This document shows, one piece after another, positions 1 to 5,790 of a stretch of 5,790 bases of DNA; within the stretch, counting starts at the first letter, position 1, and each line of letters starts with the position of its first letter. Made by a program: the position numbers and the translations under genes. The notes beneath the pieces are model-generated. The model made no database searches and was not told the DNA's origin. It saw only the letters and a list, made by a program, of their open reading frames with translations. The DNA is from Gammaproteobacteria bacterium (GTDB lineage Bacteria > Pseudomonadota > Gammaproteobacteria > Chromatiales > Chromatiaceae). The DNA is taken from the NCBI GenBank assembly GCA_030621975.1, contig JAUXGQ010000140.1, forward strand, positions 1-5,790, read 5' to 3'.

Positions 1-7
1 ATTATTT

Positions 8-76
8 GTAGGAGCCCGCTTGCGGGCGGACGCGGAACCATGCCGGGCCCCGGTTCGCCCGCAAGCGGGCTCCTAC
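8..76. repeat. Inverted pair of REP-like palindromes (family A, BIME-like)
   Basis: Seen: a 21-bp arm at 8-28 is repeated perfectly as its reverse complement at 56-76, with a 27-bp spacer. Each arm begins with GTAG on its own 5' side and contains its own small hairpin (GCCCGC, TT, GCGGGC at 14-27), so the DNA or RNA could fold as one long stem or as two short ones. The spacer adds a short pairing (GAACC 35-39 with GGTTC 52-56). Known: a GTAG foot followed by a GC-rich palindrome is the hallmark of bacterial REP elements, which are mobilised by RAYT (TnpA-REP) transposases; inverted pairs are called BIMEs. Inferred: a non-autonomous REP pair, which could also end or protect the transcript of a gene lying left of the window. 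No transposase is in the window. Confidence 0.8.
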
Positions 77-104
77 GGCGCATGATAGATTACGGCTTCC
101 AATC

Positions 105-183
105 GTAGCCCGTGCAGAGCTTGCGAAACACGGGAGAACGGGTGAAAGAACTGTCCTGCGTTTCGTTCCTCAACACAGGCTAC
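105..183. repeat. Inverted pair of REP-like palindromes (family B)
   Basis: Seen: on the + strand GTAGCCCGTG at 105-114 is followed by CACGGG at 129-134, giving a 6-bp stem (109-114 with 129-134). On the - strand, reading from 183 down to 155, a related element starts GTAGCCTGTGTT and ends AACGCAGG, giving an 8-bp stem with one G-T pair. Both copies share the GTAG foot, a GAG in the loop and a CGAAAC segment before the closing arm. The outer ends also pair with each other (104-110 with 178-184). The unit differs from the family A palindrome 29 bp upstream. Inferred: a second, diverged REP-type pair. The copies are imperfect, so this is less certain than family A. The 34 bp left before the next start codon show no clear promoter. 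Confidence 0.6.
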
Positions 184-217
184 GCTTTATTTACAAGGTC
201 CTGGAAGAGGCTAAAAC

Positions 218-958
218 ATGACTCGCTTGATTGCATTGGTGACGGACTTTGGAAGTCAGGGGATCTATACCGGTCAGATGCACGCAGTACTCTTGGCCAG
301 CAATCCGGACATTGCGGTTGTCGACCTGGTCAACGATCTACCGGCTTTCCAACCGCAACTGGGGGCCTATCTGCTGGCGTCTATGATCCCCTTTTTGCCC
401 CAGGACGTGTTGTATGTGTGCGTTGTGGATCCGGGCGTGGGCAGCGATCGGGCGGCCCTGGTATTAAAGGCCGACGGACGCTCGTTGGTAGGACCCGACA
501 ACGGGATCCTGGCAGTGGTTGCGCGGCGGGCAGGCGATTGCCGATGGTGGCGGATTACCTGGAAGCCCGCGAAGCTGTCGCACAGTTTTCACGGCAGGGA
601 CCTGTTTGCGCCGGTGGCGGCAATGCTGGCCAGAGACGATCCCGTGCCCGGAGAGCCGATCGCGGCGGAGCAGGTCATCGGAACTAACTGGCCCGGTGAC
701 CTTGCGAAGATCGTCTATGTGGATCATTTCGGAAACCTGATCACAGGCCTTCGCTCAGAGAGCCTGAGTGATCGCCGGGTGGTGCGCGTAAATGGTCGGT
801 CGATCCCCTTTGCACGCACCTTCAGCGATGTTCCGCCCGGGAGCGCATTCTGGTATGCCAACGGCAACGGGCTGGTGGAGATCGCGGTCAATCAGGGTCG
901 GGCCGAGCAGATGTTCAATCTCAGGCCCGGCGACGCGGTGGAGATCCCGGGGCAATGA
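218..958 (+). CDS. S-adenosyl-L-methionine hydrolase (adenosine-forming), DUF62 / SAM_adeno_trans family
   Basis: This 246-residue protein matches the DUF62 family, whose characterised members hydrolyse S-adenosylmethionine to adenosine and methionine, and which is related to the SAM-dependent fluorinase and chlorinase. Landmarks are TDFG at 9-12, the active-site stretch VDPGVGSDR at 70-78, GPDNG at 92-96, SFHGRDLFAP at 123-132, DHFGNLITG at 169-177 and the C-terminal NGNGLVEIAVN at 215-225. The Asp-Arg-His triad reported for family hydrolases maps to D71, R78 and H125. Length is close to that usual for the family, and with no signal peptide or membrane helix it should be cytoplasmic. The ATG start is supported by GGAAGAGG at 203-210, seven bases upstream, and by the N-terminus beginning just before the first conserved strand. 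It stands alone between REP repeats and a convergent gap, so context says little about its role. Position 177, after IT, is Gly where many relatives have Asn; I believe a proteobacterial subgroup shares this. Family assignment is firm; in vivo role unknown. Confidence 0.92.
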   Translation: MTRLIALVTDFGSQGIYTGQMHAVLLASNPDIAVVDLVNDLPAFQPQLGAYLLASMIPFLPQDVLYVCVVDPGVGSDRAALVLKADGRSLVGPDNGILAVVARRAGDCRWWRITWKPAKLSHSFHGRDLFAPVAAMLARDDPVPGEPIAAEQVIGTNWPGDLAKIVYVDHFGNLITGLRSESLSDRRVVRVNGRSIPFARTFSDVPPGSAFWYANGNGLVEIAVNQGRAEQMFNLRPGDAVEIPGQ

Positions 959-1031
959 GCCTGGTCCGGATAAGGCTGGGGGAAAACGTATGCTGCGCAC
1001 TTCAAGGCTTTCGCCTGTTAGTTGGGTTGTC

Positions 1032-1206
1032 GAAGAATGGACAGGATTAACAGGATAAAACAGGATGTACAGGATACGCTTGTGTTTCGCGGGTTTTTTT
1101 ACGGCATAGGCCTAACCGATAATCTTCTCGGTGCGGTCCGGGGCCGAGAAAACAAATTTAACATCCTGTCAATCTTGTAACATCCTGTTAATCCTGTCCA
1201 TTCTTC
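1032..1206. repeat. Large inverted repeat made of CAGGAT units, between convergent genes
   Basis: Seen: 1032-1056 is a perfect 25-bp inverted match to 1182-1206. Similarity continues inward, with 1057-1075 matching the reverse complement of 1163-1181 at 13 of 19 positions, so the arms are 44 bp (38 of 44 matching) around an 87-bp centre. The left arm carries CAGGAT at 1042, 1051, 1061 and 1070. The right arm carries ATCCTG at 1163, 1182 and 1191 plus the variant ATCTTG at 1172. Spacing is 9, 10, 9 in both arms. No clear target-site duplication flanks the element. Similar ACAGGATTAACAGGAT-type intergenic repeats occur, from memory, in many proteobacteria, but I cannot name a family. Inferred: a non-coding, possibly mobile or MITE-like palindromic element whose long stem could block read-through between the SAM hydrolase gene and uvrA. 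Confidence 0.8.
1125..1150. other. Small hairpin inside the centre of the CAGGAT inverted repeat
   Basis: TTCTCGG at 1125-1131 pairs with CCGAGAA at 1144-1150, a 7-bp stem with a 12-base GC-rich loop. It lies in the loop of the larger inverted repeat. Neither strand has a T-run directly after it, so it is not a standard intrinsic terminator. It may be part of the element's internal structure or a weak transcription pause for read-through from either side. Confidence 0.4.
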
Positions 1207-1219
1207 ATAAAGCCGTGGG

Positions 1220-4072
<2,853 letters not shown>

Positions 4073-4095
4073 AGACGGTGTAAGCAGTAGAGCCA

Positions 4096-4132
4096 ACCTG
4101 TTAATATACGCCGTCTTGTGTTTCCGGCGCAA
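4096..4132 (-). promoter_or_regulatory. Putative uvrA promoter in the divergent intergenic region
   Basis: On the - strand TATATT (4108 to 4103) is a good -10 hexamer match. Eighteen bases upstream lies TTGCGC (4132 to 4127), a poor -35 that keeps only the TTG. Transcription would begin near 4096, leaving a leader of roughly 24 bases before the uvrA ATG. The same AT-rich core read on the + strand gives TAATAT (4102-4107), a 4-of-6 match that could serve the transporter gene. This is the only AT-rich patch in the 105-bp gap, which makes it the most likely promoter core; the exact hexamers are inferred. Confidence 0.35.
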
Positions 4133-4177
4133 AGGGCTGGTGAAGAATCGATGATGAGAGACAGGCAGGGTTCGGGT

Positions 4178-5536
4178 ATGAATCCCCTGGAACGGAGGGC
4201 AGCGATTTCGCTGGCGGGCATTTATTCTCTGCGAATGGTGGGGTTATTTCTGATCCTGCCGGTTTTTGCCCTGTACGCCACAGAGCATCTCGAGGGGGTT
4301 ACGCCCATGCTGGTGGGCATTGCCCTGGGCGCCTACGGCCTTACCCAGGCCCTGTTGCAGATCCCGGCGGGTATGCTGTCGGACCGCATCGGGCGCAAGC
4401 CCGTGATCATCGGGGGACTGTTGATCTTCGCCTTGGGCAGTGTGGTCGCCGCGCAGTCGGTTACCATCGAGGGTGTGATTGCCGGTCGTGCCCTGCAGGG
4501 CGCCGGTGCCATCGCGGCAGCGGTGATGGCGTTGGCCGCCGATCTCAGCCGCGAGGCGCAACGCACCAAGGTGATGGCGGTGATCGGCGTGAGTATCGGC
4601 ATGGCCTTCGCGCTCAGCCTGGTGCTCGGCCCTCTGATCAGCGGCTGGGTGGGTGTGCCGGGGATTTTCTGGCTGACCTCCGTGCTGGCGCTGGTCGGGA
4701 TAGGCATTGTCCTGTTTTGGGTGCCGCGTCCCGAACACAGTCACCTCCATCGCGATGCCGAACCGGTTCCGGGCCAGTTTGGCAAGGTGCTCGCCGATCC
4801 GGGGCTGCTGCGTCTGGATCTCGGAATTATGGTCCTGCACCTGGTCATGACGGCTACCTTTCTCGTGGTACCGCTGGTGTTGCGTGATGCGGGACTTATC
4901 GGCTCCGAGCATTGGAAGATCTATCTTCCGGTCCTGCTGGTGTCCGTGGTCGCCATGGTGCCCTTGATCATCCTGGCGGAGAAACGGCGGCGCATGAAGC
5001 CTGTGTTTCTGGGCGCCATCCTGGCCCTGGGGCTGGCCCAAGGGGGGATCTGGCTCTTCCACCAGTCTCTGGTGGGGATAGTCGCGATGCTGGCCGTCTA
5101 TTTCACCGCCTTTAACCTGCTGGAAGCAGCCCTGCCGTCGCTGGTGTCCAAGGTGGCGCCGGTGGTGCGCAAGGGTACGGCCATGGGCGTATACACGAGT
5201 TCCCAGTTCCTGGGCGCCTTTCTCGGCGGGCTGGTCGGCGGCTGGATACACGGAGAACTCGGCATCGGCGGGGTATTTCTGCTGGGCTCGGCGGCTGCGC
5301 TGTGCTGGCTGGTGATCGCCGCGGGCATGGCCAATCCCAGACATCTGACCAATCACCTGCTCACGATAGGGGATCTCAGCAGCGAGGAGGCGCGGCAACT
5401 GGGGCCCAAACTCGCCGGCGTTCAGGGCGTGGCCGAGGTGCAGGTGGTTGCCGAGGACGGCATCGCCTACCTGAAAGTGGATAACGACACCCTGGACCGT
5501 GACGCCCTGGATGAATTTTCCACCACCAGGGCGTAA
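4178..5536 (+). CDS. yajR: YajR-like MFS transporter with C-terminal YAM-type domain
   Basis: A major facilitator superfamily inner-membrane transporter, closely resembling E. coli YajR along its whole length (452 residues here, 454 in E. coli); the substrate is not established. About 12 hydrophobic helices span residues 12-384. The motif A loop between helices 2 and 3 is clear (GMLSDRIGRKP, 65-75). Helices 6 and 7 are separated by a hydrophilic loop near 183-211. Conserved family stretches include GRALQGAGAIAAAVMAL at 103-119 and KGTAMGVYTSSQFLG at 332-346. After helix 12, residues about 394-452 form a soluble tail with a VAEVQVV strand and IAYLKVD at 429-435, matching the ferredoxin-like YAM domain of YajR. 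The ATG at 4178 is chosen because MNPLERRA aligns with MTPGERRA near the E. coli N-terminus and AGGG lies 7 bases upstream (4167-4170). ATG at 4151, with GGTGAAG upstream, is a plausible alternative adding 9 residues; GTG at 4118 is unlikely. The gene lies between divergent uvrA and downstream ssb. Confidence 0.93.
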   Translation: MNPLERRAAISLAGIYSLRMVGLFLILPVFALYATEHLEGVTPMLVGIALGAYGLTQALLQIPAGMLSDRIGRKPVIIGGLLIFALGSVVAAQSVTIEGVIAGRALQGAGAIAAAVMALAADLSREAQRTKVMAVIGVSIGMAFALSLVLGPLISGWVGVPGIFWLTSVLALVGIGIVLFWVPRPEHSHLHRDAEPVPGQFGKVLADPGLLRLDLGIMVLHLVMTATFLVVPLVLRDAGLIGSEHWKIYLPVLLVSVVAMVPLIILAEKRRRMKPVFLGAILALGLAQGGIWLFHQSLVGIVAMLAVYFTAFNLLEAALPSLVSKVAPVVRKGTAMGVYTSSQFLGAFLGGLVGGWIHGELGIGGVFLLGSAAALCWLVIAAGMANPRHLTNHLLTIGDLSSEEARQLGPKLAGVQGVAEVQVVAEDGIAYLKVDNDTLDRDALDEFSTTRA

Positions 5537-5576
5537 ACTCTGAGCTTCGATTGTTTACTAGGGAAATTCTTGCTTA

Positions 5577-5601
5577 GTGCCCGTCCGTAAACGGCGGGCA
5601 C
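5577..5601. terminator. Strong hairpin after yajR, possible terminator or leader element
   Basis: GTGCCCG at 5577-5583 pairs with CGGGCAC at 5595-5601, and CCG at 5585-5587 with CGG at 5592-5594. This gives a 10-bp GC-rich stem with one bulged T (5584) and a TAAA loop. It starts 40 bases after the transporter stop codon. No T-run follows on either strand, so a classical intrinsic terminator is not shown. It could stabilise the yajR transcript end, act with Rho, or be part of the ssb leader. The hairpin itself is clear; its role is not. Confidence 0.45.
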
Positions 5602-5627
5602 TGGTTCGGCACAGGGATGTACGTTCT

Positions 5628-5654
5628 GGAAATGTCCCAGGGACAGGCATTTCC
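5628..5654. promoter_or_regulatory. Nested dyad in the ssb leader
   Basis: Two overlapping pairings are visible. TGTCCC (5633-5638) and GGGACA (5640-5645) form a near-perfect palindrome around one A. GGAAATG (5628-5634) can instead pair with CATTTCC (5648-5654). The dyad ends 16 bases before the ssb Shine-Dalgarno. It could be a repressor operator or an mRNA structure; it does not match the CTGT-N8-ACAG LexA box. Function is unassigned. Confidence 0.3.
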
Positions 5655-5680
5655 GGATGCTAACTAAATCAGGAGGAGAG

Positions 5681-5790
5681 ATGTCGAGAGGAATCAACAA
5701 AGTCATATTGATCGGCAATCTGGGCGCGGACCCCGAAACCCGTTATATGCCTTCGGGCGGCGCGGTGACCAATATCAGGCTGGCGACCAG
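5681..5790 (+). CDS. ssb: Single-stranded DNA-binding protein SSB, N-terminal part (cut by window edge)
   Basis: The first 36 codons are present and the gene continues past the right edge. The start MSRGINKVILIGNLGADPE, followed by TRYMPSGGAVTNIRLAT, is the typical N-terminus of bacterial SSB and the beginning of its OB fold, which as a tetramer coats single-stranded DNA during replication, recombination and repair. The ATG is preceded by AGGAGGAGAG (5671-5680), a near-ideal Shine-Dalgarno, consistent with an abundantly made protein. It lies 144 bp downstream of yajR in the same direction, so it may have its own promoter in that gap, although I could not identify convincing -35 and -10 boxes. 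The acidic C-terminal tip used for partner binding is outside the window. Confidence 0.95.
   Translation, partial: MSRGINKVILIGNLGADPETRYMPSGGAVTNIRLAT

Noticed and set aside
112..687. A 191-codon open frame on the + strand overlapping the REP region and the SAM hydrolase gene
   Set aside because: It overlaps a clear DUF62 gene in another frame and begins inside a REP-like palindrome. The product has low-complexity Gly/Arg composition.
1076..1101. T-run at 1094-1100 as an intrinsic terminator for the SAM hydrolase gene
   Set aside because: Only a 3-bp stem (1077-1079 with 1089-1091) can be drawn before the T-run, too weak for a normal terminator.
1032..1206. CAGGAT units as a CRISPR array
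   Set aside because: The units are 6 bases with 3-4 base gaps and are arranged as an inverted repeat; there are no 20-40 base repeats with unique spacers.
4073..4132. Extended uvrA start at the TTG at 4132
   Set aside because: The extra 20 residues do not match UvrA N-termini, and the extension would cover the only plausible promoter in the divergent gap.
4118..4177. GTG start at 4118 for the transporter
   Set aside because: The added residues are not family-like, no Shine-Dalgarno precedes the GTG, and ATG 4178 aligns with YajR.
4244..5398. A 384-codon open frame on the - strand, antisense to the transporter gene
   Set aside because: The translation is rich in Gln, His and Arg with no hydrophobic core pattern, as expected from reversing a membrane-protein gene. 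No independent start signal supports it.
5537..5680. A LexA box or clear sigma-70 promoter upstream of ssb
   Set aside because: No CTGT-N8-ACAG is present, and the candidate -35/-10 combinations around 5551-5576 and 5658-5669 match the consensus too poorly to annotate.

Overview
The window looks like an ordinary chromosomal segment of a GC-rich gammaproteobacterium. Three things suggest this. The proteins resemble gammaproteobacterial UvrA, YajR and SSB. The order uvrA (divergent), MFS transporter, ssb is, from memory, a common gammaproteobacterial arrangement (for example in Pseudomonas and relatives). The left end carries REP-type palindromes with a 5' GTAG foot, which are typical of that class. 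No species can be named from sequence alone.

Layout, left to right. Positions 1-217 hold no gene; they are filled by two different families of REP-like palindromes, each present as an inverted pair (8-76 and 105-183). A complete gene for a DUF62-family S-adenosylmethionine hydrolase follows on the + strand (218-958). Positions 959-1219 are a gene-free gap between convergent genes and contain a large inverted repeat (1032-1206), each arm built of four CAGGAT-type units. The complete uvrA gene lies on the - strand (1220-4072). A compact 105-bp divergent promoter region (4073-4177) separates it from a complete + strand gene for a YajR-like 12-helix MFS transporter with a C-terminal soluble YAM-type domain (4178-5536). 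A 144-bp leader with two hairpin-forming dyads (5537-5680) leads into the first 36 codons of ssb, which runs off the right edge.

Functionally, uvrA (nucleotide excision repair) and ssb (single-stranded DNA binding) are DNA-maintenance genes, with the transporter between them. The SAM hydrolase has no obvious functional link to them and is separated by the repeat-bearing convergent gap. I found no new multi-gene system. The least explained material is in the intergenic repeats: two REP pairs in front of the SAM hydrolase gene, the CAGGAT inverted repeat between convergent genes, and the alternative hairpins between yajR and ssb. Long open frames antisense to uvrA and yajR are judged to be composition artefacts.
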